Positions 51,542-63,439 are shown, numbered from the stretch's first letter. The stretch is 64,000 bases of DNA from Bostrychus sinensis (GCA_020698575.1 CM036243.1:18677403-18741402), one strand, 5' to 3'. Made by a program: numbers and translations. The notes: generated by a model not told the origin, from the letters alone.

Positions 51542-51547
51542 TTTATT
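51542..51547 (-). promoter_or_regulatory. Candidate poly(A) signal for sept9
   Basis: The minus strand reads AATAAA here, about 0.9 kb past the stop codon. It is the first hexamer of this kind I found downstream of the septin gene. The sequence between is AT-rich and lacks recognisable repeats, as expected of a 3' untranslated region. The exact cleavage site cannot be told. Confidence 0.25.
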
Positions 51548-52440
51548 TTGGTTTACAGCCAGAAAAAGGGGATAATGGTTGCACAAATTGCTCTCATTTA
51601 CAATAATATTAGATCATGAACAACAGCAATAAAAATACAATACTATTTGAGCAATGTAAAAACACATGGCAATACGCAACAATTGCATTATATATGAAGA
51701 CACGCTGGAGTGGCAAAAAAGGGTTTAAAAACATCAATGTAAGACAATGCAGAAACATGGGGAGGAACCATTTTGCTTCAGAGCTGCTCCACACTGCAGT
51801 GACTGTATGCACTGTGGAGGTGTCAATGATGGATTTTGTTATTCTATATTATTACTAAACCTAATCTACACATTCCTAAATAATCCTATACAAAACTATA
51901 CACCACAACACTTTTCAACTAGTTATGTGGTACTAGTATGCCTAGAACTACATCTTTTGAGTTATTTTACAGTTGGACATGGCTGAACTCAGTGTCCTCC
52001 CAAACCCATGTAAATCTATTCACAAGCAATTAAATCTTTAAACTGCTCAAATTCATATACTGTTTGCTTAGCTACTCCTGCAGTCATGACAGCCAGTGGC
52101 TAAATATAACCCTATAGTTAAGCTTGATAATAAGACATACTGTGTGCAAGTGCATCTGTATATGGCTTAACAGAAATTTACTGTAGATGAGGCTGGATGA
52201 AGATTTTAATGGGCAGTCATGGGCAAATATGGGAGAATAAAAAGTAAAAATATGATCCAAATGTAATGATTCAAGGCTTTGCGTGCACCTGTCACTTCCA
52301 GATAAATAATAGTTGTGGTTTAGGTAGTATCTAAGCTAATAAAAACTGACTTCACAGCATAAGAATCAGATTATTAATGTAAACTGAATATCTATGTGAC
52401 CTTATCAAATCTTTTCATCTACATCTCATGGGACAGGGCT
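51548..52440 (-). other. Probable sept9 3' untranslated region
   Basis: AT-rich stretch directly after the septin stop codons with no recognisable coding or repeat content. Assignment rests only on position and on the AATAAA at its far end. If the shifted tail frame is the real one, the first 22 bp are coding. Confidence 0.35.
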
Positions 52441-52636
52441 TCATGCTGAGCGGCCACTCCGTTTGCCTGCACTGGGGTGGGCTCTGTCTCCATTTGACTG
52501 TTGGCTTTGGGCTGGACTGTGGGGATGCTCAGAAGATTGTGAGGTGATGTGGACGTTTGATTCGTTTAACCGCCGGACCCTGTAGGTCTCGTAGTGCATG
52601 CTGCCTGTGATGTCTTTGATGTTCTGCATGTGTGTC
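52441..52636 (-). CDS. sept9: sept9 last coding exon; tail frame doubtful
   Basis: 196 bp in the frame delivered by splicing: 1 nt finishing Arg, 64 codons and a TGA. It starts THMQNIKDITGSMHYETYR and RRLNE, clear septin 9. The following 39 residues (from SNVHITSQSS to KRSGRSA) are Ser- and His-rich and basic, and unlike the acidic septin 9 end I know. One base further on, another open frame starts just after a TAA overlapping the RLN codons. It contains VQANGVAAQHEALSHEM and stops with TAG at 52419-52421. The mammalian protein also has an ANG and ends in Glu-Met. Either the genome copy carries a one-base shift (real or assembly error), or this paralogue truly ends in the other frame. Confidence 0.85.
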
Positions 52637-55600
52637 CTGCAGGTAAAAGACAAGAGTTACAAATACATCTTGGGCTGGTAAAATGATGCTTATTAGTATG
52701 CAGCATACAGTATACAATACAGGCTCTCATCAATAAATGAGAATATTGTGAAAAAGTGTAATTATTTTAGTAAATTTAAAAAGTCTAATCCGATTTCTGA
52801 TAGAAAGGTGTTGTTACATATACATAACATGATCACCAATAATGATGATGTGTAATATTATGTAATATTTTAATTCCATTCGTCAAAGCAATATTTAATT
52901 TATTTAAACCAATTTATTAAGATATACATTTTTGTTATTCTTTAACTGTAAGCCATAACCACAATAAAATAAAAATTCTTACAAAAATGTCACTCTGGGT
53001 GTACTGAATGTAATATCTGCTTTTCACTTTGAATTAAAACTACTGAAATAAATGTACTTTTCTAGTTGCATGACCTAGTATGTTTCTGCTACTTACCTAA
53101 TAAGGAGGTCTCGCAGGTAAGCAAACTCACAATGTGCAATATTCTCAACTGTAAAGCAAAAAGAAGAAAAACATAATAAATTTTTTTTTAAAAAGTTCTG
53201 TCATCAAATAACAATCAAATAATGTGTCACAAAGCCCAAGACTGCTGCAGTAAAGGTGCTATTGCTAAATAGCCACAAGATGGTGATGTTGCACATAAAA
53301 GTCAACCCAAGGACATCCTCTAATTTGACATGTGCAGCAATTTTCTTAAGCCTAGATAACACACTCCTCCACTTTTAAGTAATTTAATGCATCTCAGCTT
53401 CCCTTTTTTTTATTGGAGAATTTTAAGTGAGACGTTTTAACAAACACCCCATGACAAGCGACTGCGGCCTCCAGTTGGGCTTAAATTACAGATTATGTCA
53501 AGGGTGTAAATGAAAAGAGGAGGGTGCTATTTATGTAAAGCTTTGAAATCCATGGGCAGGAAATTAAATTCTCTTTGAAAGGGGTAGAGTGAAATAACTG
53601 CTGGGTCTGCACGAGCTGATTAGTCATGACGAAGAAGGGCATCAATAACGTAACGTGTTAAAAAAAGCAAGCTGTGTCAGTATCATGGGGAAGCCTCGGG
53701 ATGTCTCCATGTAAAAATGGATCATATACATGTATAACTGTTGACTCTATACACATTTAATTGCTCAAATTGCTTTCCGCTGGTTTGATCCTAAAGTACA
53801 TGACTGCTTCCTTTCTCATTCAGTCCCTTGTCCTTGTTGTGTGCAGTCAGTGGTGTAGGTTGATGTACAGTTTTTTGGCCTCTGAAGTTATGTTTGGTTT
53901 ATGACACATTTAGCACTTACATTCTGTTGTTACATTCATGTGATAAGTGTAACATCTGCTCAGTCTTAGTTATATAGTTAGTTGTAAATTGTGTGCAAAA
54001 ACAGATTATCACATTATTATTTTACCAGGGCCCCTCCAACACCTTGGCTCCGGTGCAGCTCCAGTGTCTGCACTGCCTGATGCCCTGATGCTATACCTGT
54101 CAAATAACTGACTTTATGCACTTCATTGCCCTTGCCATTCTACAAAGTTGATTTCCAATTATCAGTTATCACAAAAACACTGATAATTTATGAACTACTA
54201 CTAATCTATACTGTCAATTACTTGATAAAGAAAAAATTATTTAGGAAGACAGTTAACATATTGTTACTCAATATGCATGATGGAGGCATGTGCCAAAGTG
54301 TGTTCGGGAGGCAGAGCGTGAAACAATTTGCGTTTGTCTTTTTGTCCTCTACTGGCACATTTATTCTGTTCAGACATTGCTTCTTTGTCCTCTAACAGTG
54401 CGTCAGAGTGAGATGAGGACATTCACCTGCACACAGCCACTTTTGGGAGCCCAATGCAGAGCTACAGCACACCAATGTAAAATGTATCAGAGCTACTGCA
54501 TGCTAATGTGTGCTGGGATGTTGGAAAGTCTCAGTAAATCTGCTCCTCCTGTCTTCTACATCTCCCTTGCGACAGACTCAAAAATACACAGACGTTTTTG
54601 CCAGATGGACAGATTAAATAGCTTCAGACCAAAACTTTGCATGTTCTCCACAAAAAGACAATCTGCTGTTGGCTCAAGTGTGTCTACACATTGTTATAAA
54701 TATAGCAGGTATTCAGGCCAATTTACATACACTTATTACATAACGAATGAAGAAAATAATTTTTTTATGTTTTAACAGGACTTAAGTGGACAATCATTTT
54801 ATTAAACTAAGTTTTACAATAAGAAAGACAACCAATGTTACTAATCCAATAAAAAAAAAAAACACAACAAAATGAAATAAAATGATATTGATCTGCTCAT
54901 AAAACATATTATATATACAGTATAAATTACACAATATATCAGGTGTTCTAGAGCCCATGTGGTGATTTGTAGAACAGAATCATGTCTGTTTTTATGCAGT
55001 GTTGCTAATAGCCCAAAGACCACAAGAATCTCCACGAAATATCTACTAATACTACTAATAATAGAGAATCTGCTTTTCTAAAATGCTCCTTTTGTACTCA
55101 ACCATCTAACTGAAATTTACGTAAAATGCTCATTTCAGCTGTGTAGCTTATTTTTCCAGCTTTTTGTTGCACCATCCCAACTTTTTTGAGACATGTTGCT
55201 GCCATCAAATTAAAAATGTACGATTACGGTAATGGGAATGCTAAAACGTTACATTTATATTATTTAATATAATATGGTTTTATGAAATTTGCAAATCATT
55301 GTATCCGTTTTTTGTTTTCATTTTACAAACTGTCCAAAAGTGTCCTAAATGGCTGTACCCTTAGTGTGTTGCTGTGTGAATTACCTTCTATAGTTCCCCA
55401 TTTTGTTTTCCTTCCTAGGATTCTCTTCCCATTGACCTGGTACTCCTGGTCACTTCCCACAACTGCAAAGGGAATCATCTCCTGAGACATAAAACACAAA
55501 TACACGAAGATCAGTTAAGTTACAAACCAATTTAATTTGTCTCTAGCAGAATATGTTTTGGTATATTTCATGATAGGCAGGTTTGTTATGACACCTCCCA

Positions 55601-58600
55601 TCCCAGACCTACCCTGATCTTGTCATTGATCAGCCTGTCCTCGGCGTCCTCGTCAAACTCTTTCTGAGGGTACACATCGATTCCATTAGCACGCAGCTCT
55701 TCCCTAATCTGCACAAGGACAAATACAGCAACACAATGTTACCAAGACAATAAATTAGGCTTAAATCTGCAGGGACCACACAGCACTAAGAACCAAAAGC
55801 AAGGACAAAGTATCCTATAATGACAAGTGAGGTGGAGGTTGAAAAACTGGGGAAGTCTGATTGGTGAACCAAAACAATCAATCAGGTCTAAAGCCTTCAT
55901 CCATCATCCTACCATCACAGCGTTGCCCGGCGGCTAAGTCGATCGGTCATCATAAAGTGATACAAAACATTTCTGTTTACTTGCAGCCATTCACTCTAAT
56001 TGTGCAAAATGCCCGAATTAGATCAAAGTTAACGGTTTGCGGTGACTTTAAATGCTCTTTAATATACTTTACATGACAGAGCTAGCTAGACGTTAACCAA
56101 TGTCCACAGACAGATAAAATTGTAATTCTGGTTCTAAGACTTTTGCACAGTACTGTCCTTTACATGACAAAGGTTAACCAGTCCTGTCCACAGACAAAGT
56201 ATGACTGATAAATGGTCACCTTGTTCACTTTATGCTTTCATAATGACTCAATGTCTGGTACAGAAAAGCAGAAAAATAGACAGGAATGCCATTTAATGAA
56301 TGACTGTTCACTCTCACAGTTACTACTTAGACAATTACCCCTTTGGTTTTAAACATTGTGCATTCCTACAAGCTTTCTTTGGGTTTGTACATTAAAGAAC
56401 GCAAACCTCAAAAGCCACATCAACTGCTAGCTAAAGTGAACAGACCCTCACAGTTGGACATAGTGAGATAATTGTGTTCACATGTCAGGCGGGGAAGACA
56501 AGAGGAAAAACATTTTGGCGCGAGATGCTTTAAGTCAATAATCTTCAGGGTCACACAGAGCATGAGCAGCCAACCAAAACAATAAAAATATGAGCCCTGT
56601 ATCACCCCTTCTGTGCCAGGCCTCAGTCCAATCCTGGCTTTGTTACTTATTGGACAGTGTTACAGGCGATGGGGAGGAAATGCTGGCCAAGACACCCATA
56701 GTGTTTCATCCTCCTAAAAATGAATGGCAGAATTATGGAATTAAGAGGTATGGAGCAATAAAGAGCATAATGGATGATGGCAGGTGGCGGTCTGTCTCCT
56801 GCAGATTGAGAATTATCCAACAGGAGCCATGAAAGGGGGAGATTAAAGTTAAAGGATTAAGCCAAATGTAGCATAATGGGGAAGCTATGGTAAGAAGGCT
56901 GCAGTGATTTTTCAACTTTAGAATACAATGCCAGATATAATTATGATTTTTTTTGAAAGCCACTTGCTACAGTGCTAAAATTAATCAAGAAACACTTTGA
57001 AAACTCAATCTTGCAATGGTAAACATATAGTGCCCAGACTAATTCCTGGACCCTAAATGTATTCCAGATTCACACAATTTCATCCTTGGCCTATTACTGA
57101 CCTTTTCTGAAAATAGTCAAATTGTCAAAATTTAACCTTTCTTCTCTGAGTTATCTTTGTAACAGTCTAACAAACCAACCAACCAACAAATCAATATTCT
57201 ATCACAAAAATAACACTCTTTTGCAGAGTTAACGGAGACACACATGGTAATTCATTAAATATGTCTGTAGAAGTGGAAGTAGTTGTAGACTTGCTGCAAC
57301 TTCTTAAAAAGGAATCGTTTTGAACTTGAAGGATTTTGTTGTTGTTTGGTTGGTTAATAATAAGACATATATGATTGTCCACTACAGGCTGGATTTTGGA
57401 CATGTCCTGTTTAGAGCATTTTTAAAATGACAATAACAAACGCACATAAACGTAATTCACATGCCAGCCATCATTGTCAGACAATCAACCCATTTTCTTC
57501 TCAAGTGCCACTTTTGTATGGTTAAGAGGGGAAAACATTCAAGGACAGTGCACATTAATTTAATTTTTTAAATTTCTCCTTCTACGCAAGTGTCTCCTCC
57601 AGCCATGAATAAAACTCTTTTAAAACTCTCTTTTAAACAGCAGAGCTGTGAACCTAGGTGAACCTGTATAATCACATATACTGTAATTCACTGGTAATGA
57701 AGGGTCTGTCTGCTGAGCTGGCAACTGGGCAGAGGTTTGACAGCAGCTGAACAGGTGCAGGTTCATGTTCAATAAATAAACCTATGGTCGACTTTGTAAC
57801 AGCAACAGATATGATATATCCCATGGTTCCCATGGTAATGTGTGGGCGAACCCAGATGGCAGCGGTTTGTGGTGGCTGGCAACTCTTCGGCAACTCTAAC
57901 CTGGGGTTGTCAGAACTGAAGCTTTGAATTTAAACACAGACACATTGCTGCTGGTGTCAGGGAAGGTAACTTTGTAAGTATGTGTACTAACAAAATTGGG
58001 ATACTATTTAAAATGTAAATTCAAACAGAATTTGATCACAATAGAACTTTATTTCTCTCAACTTTCTGGGGTCACTGCAGAAAATCATCTGCCTTCTAGT
58101 GTGCAGTAATTCACATATTCATTTGGTATAGGTTCTATGCCAGTTGCCTTTTTTTTTTTTTTTTTTTTTACATTTTACACAGTATCCCTAGTTTTGGTTT
58201 GTTTTTGGGCTTTTGGTTCGTAAAAAAATAGTCAATAGGTACACATCATGGGCATTCACATCATCTACACAGATGTCTATCAGTGCCCAAAAAGGTTCTT
58301 CAGCTTTGCACCTCAAATTACAGTGTAGTGTGACTCCTAAAAAGTCTAGTGTAATTTTTTCAGGAGCTTTTAATTATGTTTTGACAGATTACGTTTTTTT
58401 TTCTGTCTATAGTCAGATTTCCCCTTTAAAACAACATTTAACAAATACAAAAGTGCTGTACGCACCGTCTGTTTGAAGAAGTCCCTCTCTTCCAGTGTGA
58501 GTGTGTCGGCTTTGGCGATGACGGGCACAATGTTGACCACCTTGCTCAGACGTCTCATGAACTCCACATCGAGAGGCCGCAGGCTACAGGAACAAAAAGA

Positions 58601-61600
58601 CAGGAAGATGCAACCTTATTTCACGCATGGATAGCCAGACATAACTGCTGTTTGGTTACACGATTCAAGTAAGACAGAATAGAGGACCCTTTAACCTAAC
58701 TTTAACAGGGTATATTTGTTTTATAAGAGCCAAGCTGCCAACAGAGTTCAGATTTTGTACTCACATGTTTAAACTGTATGTGTGTTCATGCCTGGATGGC
58801 TTTTCTTTGTCTTTGGGTCACTTGTTGATGCAATACAGCAAAGTGCCCACAAGAGGGCAAACTTTCTATATGTATGTCTAAGCTGCTTTCCATTGACCAC
58901 GTCATAAACATAACAAGCCTACATCAACAAACTAGAATATTTTGGAAAAATCAATTTATTTCAGTAGTTCACAACTGACAGTACTGAAATAACACTGAAA
59001 GATTTTAACTTTTAAAATCCAACTTTTTTCTTAATTAAATTCTTATTTTCTTATCTACAGGTAACTTTACATAATCATTATGCATCATAGTAACATGTGA
59101 CTATTGATATTCTCCCTGCCTACACAATGTTTGTGTTTCCACCCCAGTCACCTCTAGGCTTGTCACTGTACTCATCTAGTAATGTTCTCTGCCCTCCAAT
59201 TAGCCTGGGCTAAATAAGGCCAGGGCAGTTCAAACCCCCTTAGGCGGCAGCTGTCTGTCCATTATGACAAGCATGTCACCATAAACATACATGAAACACT
59301 GGGAGCATACACAGGGCATAGATCAGACCAAGCCATGCATTCAAGCAAAGAAGAGTACATTGCATATTACATAATTGTCTATTAAGGCAACAACTCCAAC
59401 ATAGCTTTTGAATAAGATATAAAAATGTTGACATCTCATAGTTCAACATGTATTAAACAATGTCTGACAAAAATATATGTGTACAGTGTTATGAATATAT
59501 AAAAAGCTAACCTCATATGCCTGGCTCATATGCATGGCTGAGCAAACATAAAACATATAAACACAATGCAATTCAACACACCAACATATGTTGTATGGAC
59601 ATAAAATATGCATGTAAGGATGCATGCTCAGATGGACACTTACATTTCTGCATGCATGCATAAACGCAATGTTTATATGTTTGAGAAAAATAGAGGCCAA
59701 GTACAGAGGGATTGTTACTGATGAGCTCTCTGGAACAGCCCACATATACCCAATGGCTTTTCCTGCTGTATGACCACAAACAAGTTCTGAGCGGAGAAGT
59801 GTCAAAGTGCAGCCTTCCTTTTTCTGTGTTAAATGAGGAAGCAGCAAACTACCCAGAGGGAAAACAATGACTCTGCCATTATCGGAAAATGGCCAAGGCT
59901 ATGCTGCACTCCACTGAGCACTGTTCATCTCAATGAAACCAATGAAAGTTAAAACTAAATCGCTGTCATGCAAATTACATTAGAGCTGTTAGAATAAATA
60001 CAAACCACTGTTTAAGATGGTTTTAACAAAATGAAAAATGCTGTCTCCATCATCCCAGTGATCGAGGCCTGTTAGGCCTACCATTGTATAAAGTACTATT
60101 TTGTTTTGTACCATTGTTGCACTGCGGCCACATCACAAAGGCGCCCTGAGTCTGTTGGCAGTATTTCAGTCTAATTGGGAACAGGCTCTATATTAGAAAT
60201 CAACAGTGCTGTGTGTAAAAGAAAGATCTGTATGAAAAAGAACAAAACAGCTTCAAGAAGTAAGCAGACAATTCTAAGATTTGTCTGAATGTTAAAAATG
60301 TTTTAAAACCATTTGAAAACTAATTTAACTTGTGTAGCCTCTCTCTGTCACATATTACGAATGTTGTCTTTCTGCAAATTTTGAAAGAGGCAGAGGTGAA
60401 AGAAGCATTCTAAAGCTGCTACTGCTGCTGCTGCTGGTACTACTACTACTAGATCCATTGAGAAATTCATACTTTTTACTGTATGTATTCACTTGAGTAA
60501 GTAGTTTAAAAGTAAAGATATGCTTAAGAGAATGTATTCAGAAACTACAGGCTTACAAGTCAAGGAAAAAAATCTGTATGGATGTTAAGGAAGGGTTTGA
60601 CTGCAGCTGTACACACGATGATCCACAGAGACATTGGGGGCATCTTTACAAGAGTGGACATGTTCAGTGCCCACTTGTATCCTCAGCCAATGTTCCTCTT
60701 CTTCACTCTAACAACTAGAGTGTTGTGCAGAGCAGCAGCTGCAGCTACATGAGCACATGTTGAAGGGTCTGTCAAACACACAGACCCACACATGCACACA
60801 GCGCCCCCCACTCACCAGACCAACGATTAAGAGGACAACTGTTGAGTTACAGATACCAGAGTGAGCTTATATGACAGATCAATAAGTATAGAGTCTACTT
60901 TTAAAGCTGCATTTTTCAATTAACTCCTACGCCTTTACTTACTTACTGGTTCACAGAATATGTACAGTATAGTCTTTTGTGGGCTTAATGAGGAGAGATT
61001 TTTTTTCTAGCTTGCCTTTTATCTTCTACAGAGATATTGTTGCACACTTCAAAATATCACAAATTACTTCTAGTCTATATTGCTCAACAGATAAAAGATC
61101 ACAGCCCATTTTTGTGAAATCAGACTCCTTGAGTGATACTTGTGTGTCTTTGAAGGGGAGGATTACTTCCACGTGCGGTCACTAGAGTTAGAGAAGAATA
61201 AAGAGGGTGCAGATGTGTGTGGTTGAAGGGCCATGGACAGACAATGGTCCAGGGAGATTCCCAACAGACCTGCTTTATGTCAGCAACTGCAGGGGAAACA
61301 CTTTGTCCCAGGAGGAGTGTGTTGTCTTACCAGTGCCCAGTGGGAGGGATGAAGTATATGCAGCAGTGCACTCTGGAGTCTGGGATCCTCTTCTTTCTGT
61401 CGATGTTGATTTCTTCCTGCAGGTAGGCTTCATACTGGTCATTGATGAATTTCATAATGGGCTGCCAGCTGAAAACAGAAACAAAGGTCAGATATAGGAA
61501 ATATGTATACAAGAGGAAGATAAACTGAATTTTATTGTGTTTTATAAATAAACTGCTTTTTTTTTTTTTTCAAACAGTAAAACAAAATGTCACACGTTTA

Positions 61601-62407
61601 GCCATTCATAAAGATGCATTTCACATTTTAGTAAATTTTTAATAATGCATTTCACATTTTAGTAAATTTTTAATAATAGGGCCAGAGGATCTAATGCATG
61701 TAACCCTAACAATACATTGTCTGCCTTTCTAATATGCCCCTTTACCCCCAGTCATCTTACTAATGTGGTGCCAATTACCTAATGCTCACTGTGGCATCAT
61801 ATTCACTTAAAACAAATTTGATATACTATAAAAGGATCTGTGTGACAATTTTGTGATACCTGGCAGCCATTTCTTTGAAACCATATCAGCAGATAACCCT
61901 GAGTTATGAATAATGACGATCTCTGTTTACATTATTTATATTCAACTGGGGCGAGAACTTTGTAGTGTGATCTGGGTGTATGTGATCTTATTGATGGTCC
62001 GGCAAATGGGGGTGGGTTGACAACAGGTTTGTTTGTGTTTGCTGTAAACTTTTTAAACTTTCACCAGTTTTCATTGTTGATCTGATCTCCAAAGCCAGGT
62101 GTGTCAATAACTGTCAGCTTCATCCTCACTCCTTTCTCTTCAATATCTGTAACAGTAAAACTATTTAGAAGAAAAAAAAAAAAAAAAAACAGTACCACAT
62201 ACATAAATACCCATATCAGCTTAACAGGAAACCCATGCTGCTATTAAAAAGTCTGCACGTAGGTCAGCGAGGACCCACCGTGACTGATAGACTTGATCTC
62301 GATGGTCTTGGGGATCCTCTCCTCTGGATCAGGCTGGACTGACCTACGGCTCACTTTGGATTTAAACAGCGTGTTCATCAGGGTGGACTTCCCCAGACCG
62401 CTTTGCC
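52441..62407 (-). CDS. sept9: Septin 9, 3' part of gene (eight exons, GTPase core to stop)
   Basis: Filament-forming GTP-binding protein that assembles with other septins into hetero-oligomers at the cortex, on actin and microtubules and at the cytokinetic furrow. Eight exons join in phase through GT-AG introns and total 908 nt: 2 nt of a split Gly codon, then 301 residues and a stop. Visible motifs in order are the G1 P-loop GQSGLGKS at the very start, G3 DTPGFG, G4 AKAD, and the septin-specific block KWGTIEVEN. The run RTHMQNIKDIT plus the tail RRLNE fit septin 9 better than septin 3 or 12, whose residues differ here. Family members begin well upstream of G1, so the N-terminal exons lie beyond position 64000; none was found between 62408 and 64000. 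The a or b fish paralogue cannot be decided. The C-terminal tail frame is doubtful; see the last exon. Confidence 0.93.
52722..53075 (+). repeat. Dispersed family E, copy 1 (in sept9 intron)
   Basis: Starts ctcatcaataaatgagaata and ends with gggtgtactgaatgtaatat and actactgaaataaatgtac, motifs shared with 63440-63600. It fills most of the 460-bp intron between the last two coding exons. Confidence 0.55.
53097..53148 (-). CDS. sept9: sept9 short exon VENIAHCEFAYLRDLLIR
   Basis: 52 bp: 2 nt finishing Val, 16 codons, 2 nt of an Arg codon. It encodes ENIAHCEFAYLRDLLI between split Val and Arg codons. The exon is too short to stand out as an open frame, but both splice sites (tttacag and gtaagt) and the phases agree with the neighbours. 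Confidence 0.94.
53149..55384 (-). other. sept9 intron before the 52-bp exon
   Basis: 2.2-kb intron. Its distal end (55068-55335) holds a copy of a dispersed repeat described separately. A 161-codon open frame on the plus strand (54290-54775) has no recognisable motif and is not called a gene. Confidence 0.8.
55068..55335 (+). repeat. Dispersed family D, copy in sept9 intron
   Basis: Shares tctgcttttctaaaatgctc, cccaacttttttgagacatg and ttgctgccatcaaatta with the 29.4-kb copy. Antisense to the gene, ending about 50 bp from the exon at 55385. Confidence 0.65.
55385..55481 (-). CDS. sept9: sept9 exon with start of septin unique element
   Basis: 97 bp: 32 codons plus 1 nt of a Val codon. It encodes EMIPFAVVGSDQEYQVNGKR and then ILGRKTKWGTIE. 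IPFAVVGS and the GRKTKWGTIE run are conserved septin sequence. Acceptor tctcag, donor gtaatt. It is separated from the preceding exon by only 131 bp. Confidence 0.95.
55613..55708 (-). CDS. sept9: sept9 exon NGIDVYPQKEFDED
   Basis: 96 bp, exactly 32 codons, phase 0 at both ends. It encodes IREELRANGIDVYPQKEF and then DEDAEDRLINDKIR. NGIDVYPQKEFDED is a recognisable stretch of the septin 9 core. Acceptor gtgcag, donor gtaggt. Confidence 0.95.
56985..57190 (-). repeat. Dispersed family A, intronic copy in sept9
   Basis: In reverse it shows ttgcaatggtaaacatatag, tgcccagac, tattactgaccttttctgaa and gtaacagtctaacaaacc. It lies in the sept9 intron, same strand as the gene. Confidence 0.65.
58055..58170 (+). 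repeat. Dispersed family C, copy 2, interrupted by T run
   Basis: Contains tctggggtcactgcagaaaa, tcatctgccttctagtgtgc and ttctatgccagttgcc, then a run of about 20 T where the first copy continues. Confidence 0.6.
58466..58583 (-). CDS. sept9: sept9 exon with G4 (AKAD)
   Basis: 118 bp: 1 nt finishing Cys, then 39 codons, ending at a codon boundary. It encodes LRPLDVEFMRRLSKVV, NIVPVIAKADTLTLEERDFF and KQT. AKAD is the G4 motif that reads the guanine base. Acceptor ctgtag, donor gtgcgt. A simple open frame running through the donor would add unrelated intronic residues; the splice site decides the end. Confidence 0.95.
58920..58990. repeat. Dispersed family E, fragment
   Basis: Contains aactagaatattttggaaaa and caatttatttcagtagttca, the latter the reverse of the family's tactgaaataaat motif. 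Confidence 0.35.
60415..60452. repeat. Trinucleotide-rich stretch
   Basis: Runs of gct followed by tac units, imperfect. Confidence 0.8.
61331..61468 (-). CDS. sept9: sept9 exon WQPIMKFINDQY to PPTGH
   Basis: 138 bp: 1 nt finishing Cys, 45 codons, 2 nt of the next Cys. It encodes WQPIMKFINDQYEAYLQEE, then NIDRKKRIPDSRVHCC and IYFIPPTGH, the stretch around helix 2 and strand 4 of the septin fold. Acceptor tttcag, donor gtaaga. The residue after TGH is Cys across the splice where mammalian septin 9 has Ser. Confidence 0.95.
61614..61675. repeat. 31-bp tandem duplication
   Basis: Two perfect copies of a 31-bp AT-rich unit starting atgcatttcacattttagta, at 61614-61644 and 61645-61675, in a sept9 intron about 150 bp from an exon. 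Confidence 0.95.
61690..61800 (+). repeat. Dispersed family D, short copy
   Basis: Shows gtctgcctttctaatatgcc and cccagtcatcttactaatg followed by gccaatt, the middle of the family. Confidence 0.5.
62065..62146 (-). CDS. sept9: sept9 exon with G3 (DTPGFG)
   Basis: 82 bp, entered after the first base of an Asp codon. It encodes IEEKGVRMKLTVIDTPGFGD and then QINNEN, ending with two bases of a Cys codon. DTPG is the G3 motif that contacts magnesium and the gamma phosphate. Acceptor ttacag, donor gtgaaa. Confidence 0.95.
62279..62407 (-). CDS. sept9: sept9 exon with P-loop (first exon in window)
   Basis: 129 bp: 2 nt completing a Gly codon, 42 codons, and 1 nt of the next Asp. Acceptor tccag and donor gtgggt are visible on the minus strand. 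It encodes the G1/Walker A loop GQSGLGKSTL, then NTLFKSK, and ends IPKTIEIKSISH. The Gly-Lys-Ser of the P-loop binds nucleotide phosphates. It is followed by a short intron of 132 bp. Confidence 0.95.
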
Positions 62408-62794
62408 CTGGACAGAAGCAACATACTGTGTAGGTGGAAAAAGAAATCTCAAGAGCACATTACTTCACAACGTTGCTATACAAATCTTTTCCCAGGAGTC
62501 ACTTTATATCATGCATCACCTTATATAAATTATATGTCTAGGTCTGTGCCCATGTGTGTAGAAATGAAGCGTAACAACAGTGCAGCTGCAGGGGTCACAC
62601 TGTTGAGCTATGGAGGTCTACAGGATACAGACCACACGCAGCAAAGTGAAGTTGGTCTTTAACCTCTCCCATTCAAGCCACCTGCTTCAAGCTCATTCTT
62701 ACCAACTATACATACGACCTTCAGGATGTTGTATCTAAAATTGTAGTTTTATTGTACTTGTAGTCTTGTAGTTTAGGGGTAAATACTTCATGTA

Positions 62795-62935
62795 CTAAGC
62801 CCTTACACCTTACAATAGTAGAAGAATCCACTAAAACTACTCATTTGTTTCTTTACTGACCCTTTGTGTTTAGAGTTAGTATATTTGACCCTATTTCACA
62901 ATGGTACAGAATACTGGATCTAAAGTGTAGTATGG
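62795..62935 (-). repeat. Dispersed family A, fragment in sept9 intron
   Basis: Reverse-strand similarity to the body: caatggtacagaatactgg and a ttacaatagtagaagaat remnant. Short and decayed. Confidence 0.4.
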
Positions 62936-63439
62936 AGCATTGCCAAGCTGCCATGCCCGCACTATGACATCTAGGTTAGGCTTTTCTAAACGTTCTCTCT
63001 CACACACTTTTGCCCTTTACTCTAGACTTATTAATGCAGAATTCTCCCAAACCCTAACTTTGGCACACAGCACTGAGATACTACGGCTACTCCAGTGCAT
63101 TGTGGGAATCAAAGGTCAGAAGGCTCAGGGCAGGGATTAGGCAAATGCATCTCACAGAGCAGACACCAGGGACACAGCCAAGACTGCAGCTGCTCTAACC
63201 TTTCACGTCCACATTACCCAACCGAGGGACAACTCTGTTAGCCCTAAGAGGTCTTATTATGATATTGTTTATGTTTATGTTAAGTCCTGCAGTGCAACTT
63301 ACTGATCAATTTCTAGAATGAATAGTAGCTCAATTCAAAGTGAAACATATACAGTATTATGTAGAGTTACTGCACAAAGAGCTTTAGAGCTTTTTTATAC
63401 GACTTGTGATGTTTATGGCTGACAATGAAAGAAAACCCA

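Larger units (their letters stand above)
55709..58465 (-). other. sept9 2.8-kb intron
   Basis: Holds fragments of two dispersed repeat families (56985-57190 and 58055-58170) and a run of about 20 T near 58148. Nothing else was recognised. Confidence 0.8.
58584..61330 (-). other. sept9 2.7-kb intron
   Basis: Contains a short copy of a dispersed repeat at 58920-58990, a CTG/TAC-rich simple stretch at 60415-60452 and otherwise unique AT-rich DNA. Open frames on either strand here show no known motif. Confidence 0.8.

Noticed and set aside
54290..54775. 161-codon plus-strand open frame
   Set aside because: Lies inside a septin intron on the opposite strand, has no recognised motif, no splice partners and ordinary intronic base composition.
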